In this document: positions 35,760 to 44,475 of the stretch, in pieces
Position numbering within the stretch: position 1 is the first letter of the stretch
Layout: every line of letters starts with the position of its first letter
Assembly (NCBI RefSeq): GCF_026540895.1
Contig: NZ_JALNUR010000002.1
Coordinates: 62,001-126,000, forward strand
Source: Sphingomonas sp. GM_Shp_1
GTDB lineage: Bacteria; Pseudomonadota; Alphaproteobacteria; Sphingomonadales; Sphingomonadaceae
Reading direction: 5' to 3'
DNA: 64,000 nucleotides
The notes under the pieces: generated by a model
Told to the model about the DNA's origin: nothing
What the model saw: only the letters and a program-made list of their open reading frames with translations
Databases searched by the model: none
Translations under genes and position numbers: made by a program

Positions 35760-36323
35760 TTACCGTGTCGCTCGCACCCCTCCTGGAACCCAAAGAACGT
35801 CCGACGCGCCGTTTTGGTTCACCGCGCGCGCGGCGACGAACAGCCAATCCGACAGACGGTTCAGATAGGCGAGCGCGAAGGGGTTGATCGCCTCCAGCTC
35901 ACCCAGCGCCACGCCCGCCCGCTCGGCGCGCCGCGCGATGGCGCGCGCCAGGTGCAGATGCGCCGCCGCCGATGTGCCGCCGGGCAGGATGAAGCTCGTC
36001 AGCGGCGACAGTGCCGCGTTCATCGCGTCGATCTCCGCCTCCAGCCGCGCGACCTGTTCGGGCAGGATGCGCAACGCCCCCTCAATCTCCCCCGGCGTGG
36101 CAAGGTCCGCGCCCAAGTCGAACAAATCGTTCTGGATGCGCGTCAATGGCCCATGGAGCGCCCCCTCGATCGACAGCAGCGCGACGCCGATCGCGCTGTT
36201 CGCCTCATCGACCTCGCCGATCGCGACCATGCGGGGCTCGGCCTTGGACCGGCGCGATCCGTCGACCAGCCCGGTGGTGCCCGCATCGCCGGTGCGGGTG
36301 TAGATTTTCGTCAGCTTGACCAA
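35760..36323 (-). CDS. Cob(I)yrinic acid a,c-diamide adenosyltransferase, PduO type
   Basis: A 187-residue ATP:cob(I)alamin adenosyltransferase that makes adenosylcobalamin. The ATP-binding N-terminal motif is KIYTRTGDAGTTGLVDGSRR, followed by GEVDEANSAIGVAL, FILPGGTSAAAHLHLARAI, the ARRAERAGVALGE stretch and NRLSDWLFVAARAVN. The length fits the trimeric PduO/MMAB family. It sits 4 bp after the HIG1 gene and 40 bp before egtB on the same strand. Confidence 0.95.
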   Translation of the reverse strand: MVKLTKIYTRTGDAGTTGLVDGSRRSKAEPRMVAIGEVDEANSAIGVALLSIEGALHGPLTRIQNDLFDLGADLATPGEIEGALRILPEQVARLEAEIDAMNAALSPLTSFILPGGTSAAAHLHLARAIARRAERAGVALGELEAINPFALAYLNRLSDWLFVAARAVNQNGASDVLWVPGGVRATR

Positions 36324-36327
36324 GGGA

Positions 36328-36555
36328 TCAGGTCCGCCCCGCCATGAACAGCAGCAGCACGACGACGGTGATCGCCAGCGCCTGAAAGAAGATGCGCTGC
36401 TGCATCATCCGATTGGACTTGAGCTGCGACGCGGTCGGCCCCTCGCCCTTCGCCTCGGCGGTCGCTTCCTGAAGAAAGGAGATGATGCCGCGCACCAGCG
36501 CGACGACGGTGGCGATCATCGCGGCGATCAGCAGGATCACGAGAAAAGTGTTCAT
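36328..36555 (-). CDS. HIG1-domain twin-transmembrane protein
   Basis: A 75-residue protein with two membrane helices (residues about 4-26 and 55-72) and the linking HIG1-type loop SQLKSNRMMQQRIFFQALAI. In mitochondria HIG1 proteins associate with respiratory complexes; bacterial homologues are commonly found beside cobalamin adenosyltransferase in Alphaproteobacteria, as here, but their role is not established. It is only 4 bp from pduO and 9 bp from gluQRS. Confidence 0.85.
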   Translation of the reverse strand: MNTFLVILLIAAMIATVVALVRGIISFLQEATAEAKGEGPTASQLKSNRMMQQRIFFQALAITVVVLLLFMAGRT

Positions 36556-36564
36556 GCCCGAAGC

Positions 36565-37416
36565 TTACGCCTCCCCCAGCCGAAATCCAGCAGGAAGCAT
36601 ATTGCGGCGCAGCGCATCCGCCAGCGCCCGCCCGTCCGCGCCGCCCTCGCGCATCGCGGCCAGCGCGGGCGCGCCGTGGCGCTTGGCCAGACGCTGTCCG
36701 TCTTCGCCGACGATCAGCGGATGGTGGTGATAGAGCGGCGTCGGCAGGCCCAGCAGCGCCTGGAGCAACCGGTGGACATGGGTCGCCTCGAACAGGTCGA
36801 CCCCGCGCACCACGTCGGTCACGCCCTGGGCCGCATCGTCCACCGTCACCGCCAGATGATAGCTGGCGGGCGCGTCCTTGCGCGCAAGGATGACGTCGCC
36901 ATGGCTCAGCGGATCGGCGGCGACCGTCCCCGCCCCTGCGTCATGCCAGTCGAGTGGCCCCGCGAGAGCCGCCGCACGCGCCATGTCGATCCGCCAGCCA
37001 TGCGGCGTCGCCATCCGCGCGGCGCGGGCCTCGGGCGACAGATGACGGCAGGTGCCGGGATAGACGGGCGCAGGTCCGTGCGGCGCGGACAGGCTGGCGG
37101 CGATCTCGGCTCGGGTGCAGAAACAGGGATAGAGCAAGTCGGCCAGCCGCGCCTGCGCCGCAGCATACAGGTCCAACCGTTCGGACTGGAAGGACAGATC
37201 GTCCCATTCCAGCCCCAGCCATTCCAGATCGCGAAGAATTGTCTCGACATGCTCGGGGCGGCTGCGGGTGCCGTCGATATCCTCGATCCGCAAGAGGAAA
37301 CGCCCGCCCCCCGCCCGCGCCAGATCATGCGCGCGCACCGCCGACAGGGCATGGCCCAGATGCAGCCGCCCGGTCGGGCTGGGCGCGAAACGTGTCACGG
37401 GTCGCACTCCGCTCAT
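36565..37416 (-). CDS. gluQRS: Glutamyl-Q tRNA(Asp) synthetase
   Basis: A 283-residue truncated GluRS paralogue that attaches glutamate to the queuosine base of tRNA(Asp). The class-I motif is RFAPSPTGRLHLGHALSAVR (HLGH at residues 19-22), zinc ligands are in YPCFCTRAEI and YPGTCRH, FLLRIEDIDGTRSRPEHVE is the ligand loop, and RLAKRHGAPAL replaces KMSKS. There is no anticodon-binding domain, as expected. ATG 37416 opens MSGVRPVTRFAPSPTG. It heads a minus-strand run to egtD. Confidence 0.95.
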   Translation of the reverse strand: MSGVRPVTRFAPSPTGRLHLGHALSAVRAHDLARAGGGRFLLRIEDIDGTRSRPEHVETILRDLEWLGLEWDDLSFQSERLDLYAAAQARLADLLYPCFCTRAEIAASLSAPHGPAPVYPGTCRHLSPEARAARMATPHGWRIDMARAAALAGPLDWHDAGAGTVAADPLSHGDVILARKDAPASYHLAVTVDDAAQGVTDVVRGVDLFEATHVHRLLQALLGLPTPLYHHHPLIVGEDGQRLAKRHGAPALAAMREGGADGRALADALRRNMLPAGFRLGEA

Positions 37417-37511
37417 CGCCCACCCCCTTGACCGCATTTCCTTTCCCATGCTGTCATAGGCATGTCACGACGCTGCGCGAAGAGGCACGGCGTACCGCGA
37501 AGGGAGGAGCT

Positions 37512-38078
37512 GTGTTTCATCCCGACTTGATCCGACACCCGGACTCCTGTCCGGCTCTCGTGCTGAACGCCGATTATACGCCGCTGTCTTATTACCCGCT
37601 GTCGGTCTGGCCATGGCAGACCGCGGTGAAGGCCGTGTTCCTCGACCGGGTAGATATCGTCGCCCATTATGAGCGTGAGGTGCGCAGCCCGACCGCCAAG
37701 GTCAAGCTGCCCTCGGTCATCGCGCTCAAGCAATTCGTGAAGCCGTCGCAATTTCCGGCCTTCACCCGCTTCAACCTGTTCCTGCGCGACCGCTTCTCCT
37801 GCCAATATTGCGGGTCGCATCGGGACCTGACCTTCGACCATGTCATCCCGCGCGCGCAAGGCGGGCGGACGACCTGGGAGAATGTCGTCACCGCCTGTGC
37901 CCCCTGCAATCTGAAGAAGGGCGGGCGCACCCCGCGCCAGGCCGCGATGCCGCTGCATATCGAGCCGATCCGCCCGACGAATTGGCATTTGCAGGAACAT
38001 GGCCGCAGCTTCCCGCCCAATTATCTGCATGAAACATGGCACGACTGGCTGTACTGGGACGTTGAGTTGGAAGCGTAA
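37512..38078 (+). CDS. HNH endonuclease family protein
   Basis: A 188-residue protein with a C-terminal HNH nuclease fold: zinc pairs Cys97-Cys100 (CQYCGS) and Cys129-Cys132 (CAPCNLKKGG), the catalytic DH at 109-110 (LTFDHVIPRAQGG) and Asn124 (TWENVVTAC). The N-terminal part, LVLNADYTPLSYYPLSVWPW, is shared by a widespread conserved chromosomal HNH group in Alphaproteobacteria and cyanobacteria. The start is a GTG at 37512 with GGGAGGAG eight bases upstream. It is probably a housekeeping nuclease rather than a restriction enzyme. Confidence 0.92.
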   Translation: MFHPDLIRHPDSCPALVLNADYTPLSYYPLSVWPWQTAVKAVFLDRVDIVAHYEREVRSPTAKVKLPSVIALKQFVKPSQFPAFTRFNLFLRDRFSCQYCGSHRDLTFDHVIPRAQGGRTTWENVVTACAPCNLKKGGRTPRQAAMPLHIEPIRPTNWHLQEHGRSFPPNYLHETWHDWLYWDVELEA

Positions 38079-38096
38079 CGAAGCTGGGAGTGTCGA

Positions 38097-38558
38097 ATGC
38101 GTGCATGGGCGATGGGCCTGGGGCTGACGGCGTTGATGGCCGCGACCACCGCCTGTGGGAAGAAGGAGGAGAACCGCGCCGAGGCCGATCGCGCCGCCGC
38201 CAAGGCCGGTTTCGTGCCGCCGTCCGTGACCTCGCGGGTCGATTTCGGCGGCATGATGGCGCGCCGCTTCCGCGAACTGGACCGCGACGGCAACGACATC
38301 ATCACCCATGAGGAAATGCCCAGCACCAATTCCCGCCTGTGGGAACTCGACCGCAACAAGGACGGCGAGATCACCGAGAGCGAATTCTTCGAGGGGATGC
38401 TGGCCCGGTTCGACCGGATGGACCTGAACCGCGACGGCACGGTGACGTCGGAGGAACGCGAAGCCTCGCGCACCGAACGCCCCACCGCGCCGAGCAATCC
38501 GGTCGCGACGGGTGCGGGGGCCGGCGCGAACGCGGGCGCTCCGGGGAATGCGAACTGA
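38097..38558 (+). CDS. EF-hand domain lipoprotein
   Basis: A 153-residue exported protein with a lipobox near residue 20 (LTALMAATTACGKK). Three EF-hand-type calcium loops are visible: LDRDGNDIITHEE, LDRNKDGEITESE and MDLNRDGTVTSEE, each with acidic ligands at positions 1, 3, 5 and 12. The tail is Ala/Gly/Asn-rich. It probably binds calcium in the periplasm; its partner is unknown. It follows the HNH gene by 18 bp. Confidence 0.88.
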   Translation: MRAWAMGLGLTALMAATTACGKKEENRAEADRAAAKAGFVPPSVTSRVDFGGMMARRFRELDRDGNDIITHEEMPSTNSRLWELDRNKDGEITESEFFEGMLARFDRMDLNRDGTVTSEEREASRTERPTAPSNPVATGAGAGANAGAPGNAN

Positions 38559-38625
38559 CGCTACCTGATCCTGGCCTCTTTCGGGTTGCATAAATTGCCA
38601 TTCCCTATGGGAAACGGCCCGAGCC

Positions 38626-39348
38626 CTATGGTCCGTTCTGGTCGACCGCGACAGTCCAAGTTCCGAACATCGTAAGGTCGCATGCTTTTGCCAGACCGAT
38701 GGACGGGTGATTGTCGAGCTGGCAACGATATTGCGGTTCGTAGCCGTGCGAGCGCGCGAAACCACTGATCGCTTGAACGACCGCGCGCGCATATCCCCGC
38801 CCGCGCGCCTCAGGCAGGGTCAGCACGCCCAGGTCCGCCATTGGGCTATCGGTCCAGAGATAAGCGCTCGCCGCGCTGACCAGACGCATCCCGTCGAAGC
38901 AACCGAACACCGCCCAATGGTCCAGTTCGACCCACGCATCCTCCTTGTCCTGCTCCGACGCCTCCGCCAGGAAGGCTTCGAACACCCGGCGGTCATCTTC
39001 GGCAATCCGACGAACCGGGATGGCCTTATCCGCTCTCGGCAGAAACGCCGCCCCGTTTCCCCGATAGAAAAGGCAGTCGGGGTCGTGCAGGATGATCCCC
39101 GCCCCTTCTAGCCGTGCCTTGAATCCTTCGATCGATAGCCGATCGGCGAAACCGACGCCTGCCCGATCCGCCACCTCAGGACGAATCGCGGCGCATACCG
39201 ATCCATCGACCTTTTCCAATATCATCACCGGACGCTTCGGATTCAGCGTATCGGATATGGCATAGGAGACTTCCGCCGGGTCGTCCGGCTGACAACCCGC
39301 GAACGCCTTACGCCAATATGCCAGGACAGGCTGCGGAGCATCGGTCAT
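38626..39348 (-). CDS. GNAT family N-acetyltransferase
   Basis: A 240-residue protein. The C-terminal half has the acetyl-CoA motif LGVLTLPEARGRGYARAVVQ and a C-terminal substrate stretch CQLDNHPSIGLAKACDLTMF. The N-terminal 100 residues (SYAISDTLNPKRPVMILEKV onward) resemble the companion domain seen in two-domain GNAT proteins. The substrate is unknown. GC is a little lower than its neighbours, and it stands alone, divergent from ppc. Confidence 0.85.
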   Translation of the reverse strand: MTDAPQPVLAYWRKAFAGCQPDDPAEVSYAISDTLNPKRPVMILEKVDGSVCAAIRPEVADRAGVGFADRLSIEGFKARLEGAGIILHDPDCLFYRGNGAAFLPRADKAIPVRRIAEDDRRVFEAFLAEASEQDKEDAWVELDHWAVFGCFDGMRLVSAASAYLWTDSPMADLGVLTLPEARGRGYARAVVQAISGFARSHGYEPQYRCQLDNHPSIGLAKACDLTMFGTWTVAVDQNGP

Positions 39349-39502
39349 GCTCTTTACATAGCATTTCGAGCTATTTCCTGAACCCCGTTCACGGAAGGCT
39401 TCGATAATCCCAGGGCGTAATTTCCTATTTGTAATCGATCACGATATTATACCAAAATTACCCACCGCAATCGGTTGACGCCTGCGCTATTGCGTTGCAG
39501 CA

Positions 39503-42187
39503 ATGGCGCCCATGACGACCTTGCCTCCTATCGCCAACAATGCCGATATCCGCTTTCTGGGCGCGCAACTGGGTGACGTGATCCGTCGCTATGGCGGCGA
39601 TGCGCTGTTCGAGGCGACGGAGGCCATTCGCCGCGCCTCGGTCAATCGCCATCGCGGCCTGGGCGACGATGCCGAGGTCGACTTGCAGTTGGAAAAGCTG
39701 GCGCTGGACGAGACGCTGGATTTCGTACGCGGCTTCATGCTGTTCTCGATGCTCGCCAATCTGGCCGAGGACCGCCAGGGCATCGCGCGCGAGCCCGGCA
39801 CCGACATCGCCGAGGTGCTGGAGACGCTGGCCGACAAGGGCATCGACCGCGAGGCGGCGATGGAGTTGCTGGCCCGTGCACTCGTCGTTCCCGTGCTGAC
39901 CGCGCACCCGACCGAGGTACGGCGCAAGAGCATGATCGACCACCGCAACCGGATCGCCGAGTTGCTGGCGATGCGCGATGCGGGCCGCGACGTGACGCCC
40001 GACGGCGACGATGTCGAGGCGGCGATCGGTCGCCAGATCGCACTCCTCTGGCAGACCCGCGTGCTGCGGCGCGAACGGCTGTACGTCACCGACGAGGTGG
40101 AGACGGCGCTGTCCTACCTGCGCGACGTGTTCCTGCCGGTGCTGCCCGCCTTGTATCAGCGTTGGGACAAGGCGTTCGGCGCGCGCGTGCCCGCCTTCCT
40201 GCGCCCCGGTTCGTGGATCGGCGGCGACCGTGACGGCAATCCCTTCGTCACCGCCGAGTCGCTGACCACCGCGCTCGCGCAAGCAGCAGACGCGGTGCTG
40301 ACCCATTATTGCGAGGCGGTCCACGCGCTGGGCGCCGAGCTGTCCATCTCGACCGAACATGCCGAGGTGGACGAGGCGGTTTTGGCGCTGGCCGATGCCA
40401 GCGGCGACGATGCGCTTAGCCGTTCGGACGAGCCCTATCGCCGTGCGCTGTCGGGCATCTATGCCCGCCTCGCCGCGACCCATCAGAAACTGACCGGCAA
40501 GACCCCGCCCCGTCCCGGGCGGCTGACCGGCGAACCCTATCCCGATCCCAAGGCATTGCGCACCGATCTGGTCGCCATCGCGCGCGCGCTGGCGGCGCGC
40601 GGTGACGGAGCGTTGGCGAGCGGCGGGGCGCTGGGGCGGCTGATCCGAGCGGTCGAGACCTTCGGTTTCCACCTCGCCACGCTCGACCTGCGGCAGAATT
40701 CGGCGGTGCACGAACGCGTCGTCGCCGAACTCCTGAAGGTCGCCGGGGTCGAGCCGGATTATCTGGCACTGGACGAGGACGCCCGCGTCGCGCTGCTCCG
40801 CCGCGAACTCGCCAATGCCCGGCCGCTGTTCAGCCATTATGCGGACTATTCGGACGAAACCCGGTCCGAACTGGCCATCGTCCAGGCGGCGGCCGATGCG
40901 CATGCCAAATATGGCCCGAAGTGCCTGACCAACTATATCGTCTCGATGGGCAAGTCGGTGTCCGACCTGCTCGAAATCAACCTGATGCTGAAGGAATTCG
41001 GACTCTATCGCCCCGGTAATCCCGCCACCGCCGCGATCATGGCCGTCCCCTTGTTCGAGACGATTGAGGACCTGGAAGCGGGTCCGGAGATCATGCGCGC
41101 CTATTTCGGCTTACCCGAAATCGCCGCCATCGTCCGCGCGCGCGGGCACCAGGAGGTGATGATCGGCTATTCGGACTCGAACAAGGATGGCGGCTACCTG
41201 ACCTCCACCTGGTCGCTGTCCAAGGCGTCGAGCGCGTTCCGCCCGGTGTTCGAGGAAGCGGGCGTGCGGATGCAGCTGTTCCACGGGCGCGGCGGTGCGG
41301 TGGGGCGCGGCGGCGGCAGCGCCTTTGCCGCGATCCGCGCCCAGCCGCACGACACGGTGCAGGGCCGCATCCGCATCACCGAGCAGGGCGAGGTGATCGC
41401 GGGCAAATACGGCACACGCGACTCCGCGCTGACCAATTTGGAGGCGATGGCCTCGGCCACGCTGCTCGCCAGCCTGGAACCCGACCGTTTGTCGGCGGCG
41501 GATAATGCGCGCTTCACCGCCGCGATGGAGGAATTGTCGGCGACCGCCTTCACCACCTATCGCGACCTGGTCTATGGCACGGAGGGCTTCCGCACCTTCT
41601 TCCGCCAGATGACCCCGATCGCCGAGATCGCCGGGCTGAAGATCGGCAGCCGCCCGGCCAGCCGCAAGAAATCCGATGCGATCGAAGACCTGCGCGCCAT
41701 CCCCTGGGTGTTCAGCTGGGCGCAGGCGCGCGTCATGCTGCCCGGCTGGTTCGGGGTCGGCACCGCGATCGCGCGGTTCGAGGACAAGGCGCTGCTCGCC
41801 GAAATGGCGAAGAGCTGGCCCTTCTTCGCCGCCACGCTCGCCAATATGGAGATGGTGCTCGCCAAGTCGGATATCGGCATCGCGCGCCGCTATGCCGGAC
41901 TGGTCGAGGATGAAACGATGCGCGACGCGATCTTCGGGCGCATCCATGACGGCTGGCACCGCGCGCGCGACGGGTTGCTGACCGTGACCGGCCAGACGCG
42001 GCTGCTGTCCGACAACCCGGCACTGGAGGCGTCGATCCGCCTGCGCCTGCCCTATATCGAACCGCTCAACCTGCTCCAGATCGAGCTGATGAAGCGCCAC
42101 CGCGCCGGGGAAAGCGATCCCCGCATCGGCGAGGGCATCCTGTTGTCGATCAACGGTATCGCCACGGCCTTGCGCAACAGCGGGTAA
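39503..42187 (+). CDS. ppc: Phosphoenolpyruvate carboxylase
   Basis: An 894-residue enzyme that carboxylates PEP to oxaloacetate to refill the citric-acid cycle. The catalytic His lies in LTAHPTEVRRKSMIDH near residue 134; GYSDSNKDGGYLTSTWSLSK and the glycine loop LFHGRGGAVGRGGG are the other active-site signatures. The C terminus ends IATALRNSG; the final Gly is the conserved last residue of this family. ATG 39503 or 39512 could start it. The 154 bp upstream are AT-rich and probably hold the promoter. Confidence 0.97.
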   Translation: MAPMTTLPPIANNADIRFLGAQLGDVIRRYGGDALFEATEAIRRASVNRHRGLGDDAEVDLQLEKLALDETLDFVRGFMLFSMLANLAEDRQGIAREPGTDIAEVLETLADKGIDREAAMELLARALVVPVLTAHPTEVRRKSMIDHRNRIAELLAMRDAGRDVTPDGDDVEAAIGRQIALLWQTRVLRRERLYVTDEVETALSYLRDVFLPVLPALYQRWDKAFGARVPAFLRPGSWIGGDRDGNPFVTAESLTTALAQAADAVLTHYCEAVHALGAELSISTEHAEVDEAVLALADASGDDALSRSDEPYRRALSGIYARLAATHQKLTGKTPPRPGRLTGEPYPDPKALRTDLVAIARALAARGDGALASGGALGRLIRAVETFGFHLATLDLRQNSAVHERVVAELLKVAGVEPDYLALDEDARVALLRRELANARPLFSHYADYSDETRSELAIVQAAADAHAKYGPKCLTNYIVSMGKSVSDLLEINLMLKEFGLYRPGNPATAAIMAVPLFETIEDLEAGPEIMRAYFGLPEIAAIVRARGHQEVMIGYSDSNKDGGYLTSTWSLSKASSAFRPVFEEAGVRMQLFHGRGGAVGRGGGSAFAAIRAQPHDTVQGRIRITEQGEVIAGKYGTRDSALTNLEAMASATLLASLEPDRLSAADNARFTAAMEELSATAFTTYRDLVYGTEGFRTFFRQMTPIAEIAGLKIGSRPASRKKSDAIEDLRAIPWVFSWAQARVMLPGWFGVGTAIARFEDKALLAEMAKSWPFFAATLANMEMVLAKSDIGIARRYAGLVEDETMRDAIFGRIHDGWHRARDGLLTVTGQTRLLSDNPALEASIRLRLPYIEPLNLLQIELMKRHRAGESDPRIGEGILLSINGIATALRNSG

Positions 42188-42192
42188 GGCGG

Positions 42193-42594
42193 ATGGCCGA
42201 TTTCGTCGTTCATTACGAAGGCGGCCTGCGCTGCCATGTCGCACATCCCGACAATGGCGCGGTGCTGGTCATGGATGCGTCGCAGGAACTGGGCGGGCGG
42301 GGTGAGAATTTCTCGCCCAGCGACATGCTGTCGGTGTCGCTGGGCGGCTGTGTGCTCAGCATCATGGCGATGGCGGGACGCGTCGCCGGGCTGGAACTGG
42401 CGGGCGCGACCGCGACCGTGACCAAGGAGATGGGCAACGCCCCGCGCCGGATCACCAGAATGGCGGTGACGGTCGCGGTACCAGGCGTATTCGACGCCGC
42501 GCAGAGGCGCAGGCTGGAAACGGCGGCGCAGGCCTGCCCGGTTCATACGGCACTGGGCATCGATGCGCCGATCCGGATCATTTGGCAGGACTGA
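42193..42594 (+). CDS. OsmC family protein
   Basis: A 133-residue protein of the OsmC/Ohr fold, which reduces peroxides through two Cys. The peroxidatic Cys is in VSLGGCVLSIMAMAGR and the second in ACPVHTALG; NFSPSDMLSVSLGGC is the family signature. It lies 5 bp after ppc, so it is probably cotranscribed. Confidence 0.92.
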   Translation: MADFVVHYEGGLRCHVAHPDNGAVLVMDASQELGGRGENFSPSDMLSVSLGGCVLSIMAMAGRVAGLELAGATATVTKEMGNAPRRITRMAVTVAVPGVFDAAQRRRLETAAQACPVHTALGIDAPIRIIWQD

Positions 42595-42601
42595 CCGACC
42601 A

Positions 42602-42700
42602 TCCTCCCCGGCACGGGGGGGTGGCAGGCCGCAGGCCTGACGGAGGGAGGGGCTTCGACAAAGGACGCCGCGCCCGGCGCGCCCCCTCCCCCGGCCAGCG
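42602..42700. repeat. Palindromic intergenic repeat, family A, degenerate copy 5
   Basis: A half element with the hairpin CCCCGGCACGGGG fused directly to GTGGCAGGCCGCAGGCCTGA, then GGAGGGAGGGGC and a facing GCCCCCTCCCCC. The GAA-type left inner stem is missing. It lies after the OsmC gene; a full copy follows at 42765. Confidence 0.7.
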
Positions 42701-42764
42701 AGCGCTTGGCGGACCGCCTCAAGCCCCGAGGTTCGATCGACATTCAGGCTGCACAATCCTTATT

Positions 42765-42881
42765 CCTCCCCTGCAAGGGGAGGGGGACCATGCGCAGCAT
42801 GGTGGAGGGGTGTCCCCCTCTCGAGAGCGCGACACCCCTCCGTCAGGCCTGACGGCCTGCCACCTCCCCTTCCAGGGGAGG
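42765..42881. repeat. Palindromic intergenic repeat, family A, copy 6
   Basis: A 117-bp element. The outer hairpins are CCTCCCC-TGCAA-GGGGAGG and CCTCCCC-TTCCA-GGGGAGG, and the left inner stem is CCATGC-GCA-GCATGG (the loop differs from GAA by one base). The right inner stem is CAGGCCTGACGGCCTG. With copy 5 it fills most of the 309-bp gap between the OsmC and PaiB-like genes. Confidence 0.85.
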
Positions 42882-42903
42882 AATGGAGGAATGTCGATCC
42901 GCC

Positions 42904-43539
42904 CTAACGCTCCGCCTTCGCCATCACCTCCGCCATCGCCCGGTCGCCCGGGTCGGAAGACGCCGCCAGCCCGGCGATCACGCCGTGGCGGTTCGCGTCA
43001 TCATGATGTTGCGCGATCTTCCATATGCCTTCCAGCCGCTCGATCCGGAGCGTCAGCCCGACGATCCCGCGCTGCAAGCCCTGGATAAAACCGTCCGGGG
43101 CATCGTCCAGCGACCAGGGATCGTCGCGACCGGCTTCCCGCGCATCGGTCAGCCGGGCGAGATGCGCCGCCAGCCAGGCCGGATCGCGCGTCGGGGATAG
43201 CCGCCCATGCGCATGGACCGTGACGTAGTTCCAGGTGGGCACGACCTTCCCATGCTGGCGCTTGCCGGGATACCAGCCGGGATGGACATAGGCGTGCGGC
43301 CCCTGAAAGATCGCCAGCGCCGCGCAGCCGCCCTCGGCCAGCCGCCACAATGGGTTGGCGCGCGCGACATGCCCCTCCAGCACCCAGCCATCGCCCAGCG
43401 GCACCGCCAGCATCGGCAGCGATACCGCCTCGGGCGCACCGTCGCGCACCACGACCAGCGAGGCGAGGCCGATGGCTGCAATCGCCTCCAGCAGCACCGC
43501 TTCGCGTGTTTCCCGAAACTGGCGGGGCGGGTAGCTCAT
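42904..43539 (-). CDS. FMN-binding negative transcriptional regulator (PaiB-like)
   Basis: A 211-residue protein of the PaiB/FMN-binding split-barrel family. It has GDGWVLEGHVARANPLWRLA, ALAIFQGPHAYVHPGWYPGK and VVPTWNYVTVHAHGRL, the last two being the PaiB signature. PaiB was named for repression of protease and sporulation genes in Bacillus, but a flavin-dependent enzymatic role is equally possible. The ATG at 43539 overlaps the ogt stop by 4 bp, so the two are coupled. Confidence 0.92.
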   Translation of the reverse strand: MSYPPRQFRETREAVLLEAIAAIGLASLVVVRDGAPEAVSLPMLAVPLGDGWVLEGHVARANPLWRLAEGGCAALAIFQGPHAYVHPGWYPGKRQHGKVVPTWNYVTVHAHGRLSPTRDPAWLAAHLARLTDAREAGRDDPWSLDDAPDGFIQGLQRGIVGLTLRIERLEGIWKIAQHHDDANRHGVIAGLAASSDPGDRAMAEVMAKAER

Positions 43540-44033
43540 GCGAGCGCCCATGCCGGTTCGCCGCGCTCGTGCGCCAGCAGCCATTGCTTCACCGCCAGCC
43601 CGCCCGCAAAGCCGGTCAGCGTGCCGTTCGCGCCGATCACCCGGTGGCAGGGCGTGACGATCGACAGTGGATTGCGGCCGTTCGCCGCCCCCACCGCGCG
43701 CGACGCCCCCGGCCGCCCGATCGCGGCGGCGAGCGCGGCATAGCTGCGCGTCTCGCCGTAAGGAATGGTGTTCAGGCCGGTCCAGACGCTCTTCTGGAAG
43801 TCGGTGCCCACGGGATCGAGCGGCAGGTCGAAGCCGCGCCGCCGACCGTCGAAATATTCGCCGAGTTGCCGAACGGCCTCGGCCAGAATGGCATGGGCGG
43901 GATCGCTGCGTCGATCGGGCAAGGGCACGCGGCCCGCCCGCTCCGCCGCCCATAGGACGGCGCGCAAGCCCTGGTCGCTCGCCACGAGGGTCAGCTCGCC
44001 CACCGGCGAGGCCATGGTGCATTCGCTCAACAT
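43536..44033 (-). CDS. ogt: Methylated-DNA--protein-cysteine methyltransferase
   Basis: A 165-residue suicide repair enzyme that removes alkyl groups from O6-alkylguanine. The acceptor Cys129 is in TPCHRVIGANGTLTGFAGG; SVWTGLNTIPYGETRSYAAL and ASRAVGAANGRNPL are the DNA-binding and asparagine-hinge elements. The size fits an Ada C-terminal/Ogt enzyme without a regulatory domain. It is translationally linked to the PaiB-like gene. Confidence 0.95.
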   Translation of the reverse strand: MLSECTMASPVGELTLVASDQGLRAVLWAAERAGRVPLPDRRSDPAHAILAEAVRQLGEYFDGRRRGFDLPLDPVGTDFQKSVWTGLNTIPYGETRSYAALAAAIGRPGASRAVGAANGRNPLSIVTPCHRVIGANGTLTGFAGGLAVKQWLLAHERGEPAWALA

Positions 44034-44082
44034 GGCGCGACCTTAACCGATAGCGCGCGGCGATGCGTCCCGCTTCTTGCGG

Positions 44083-44475
44083 TCAAAGCCGAAAGGGTGC
44101 CGCAATCTCGGGCGTGACGCGCAGCAACCGGCCCGTCGCACGGTCGATCAGCGCCCAGGTGGTCACCGCCTCCACCTTCACCTGCCCGTCCGCGCCGATG
44201 AAGCGGACATGCCGGTCGAACCGCGCGCCCTTGGGCGGGTTCGGCACCCAGGTTTCGGCGGTCACCGTCTCACCCATGACGACATTGCCGCGATAGTCGA
44301 TCTCGTGCCGGGTCACGACCCAAACATGGGCGGCGACATGCTCGGGCGGGGCGACGGCTTCCCAATGGGCGGTGGCGATCGCCTGAATCCACTGGACCCA
44401 GACGGCGTTGTTCACATGGCCCAGTTCGTCGATATGCTCGGGGGCAGCGGTGATCTGGATCGAAAAGCGGCTCAT
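44083..44475 (-). CDS. Acyl-CoA thioesterase, hot-dog fold
   Basis: A 130-residue single hot-dog protein of the 4HBT/YbgC type. It has the family start DELGHVNNAVWVQWIQAIAT, with the likely catalytic Asp and His/Asn, then RHEIDYRGNVVMGETV and ARFDRHVRFIGADGQV. The acyl substrate is unknown. ATG 44475 overlaps the stop of the DedA gene by 4 bp. Confidence 0.9.
   Translation of the reverse strand: MSRFSIQITAAPEHIDELGHVNNAVWVQWIQAIATAHWEAVAPPEHVAAHVWVVTRHEIDYRGNVVMGETVTAETWVPNPPKGARFDRHVRFIGADGQVKVEAVTTWALIDRATGRLLRVTPEIAAPFRL

Noticed and set aside
39421..39453. A sigma-70-type promoter for ppc in the AT-rich gap
   Set aside because: TTGTAA and TATTAT are present, but the spacing is 10 to 13 bp, too short to call.
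42602..42881. Clustered palindromes that resemble a short CRISPR array
   Set aside because: The units are inverted, differ in length, and have no regularly spaced unique spacers; no cas genes are nearby.
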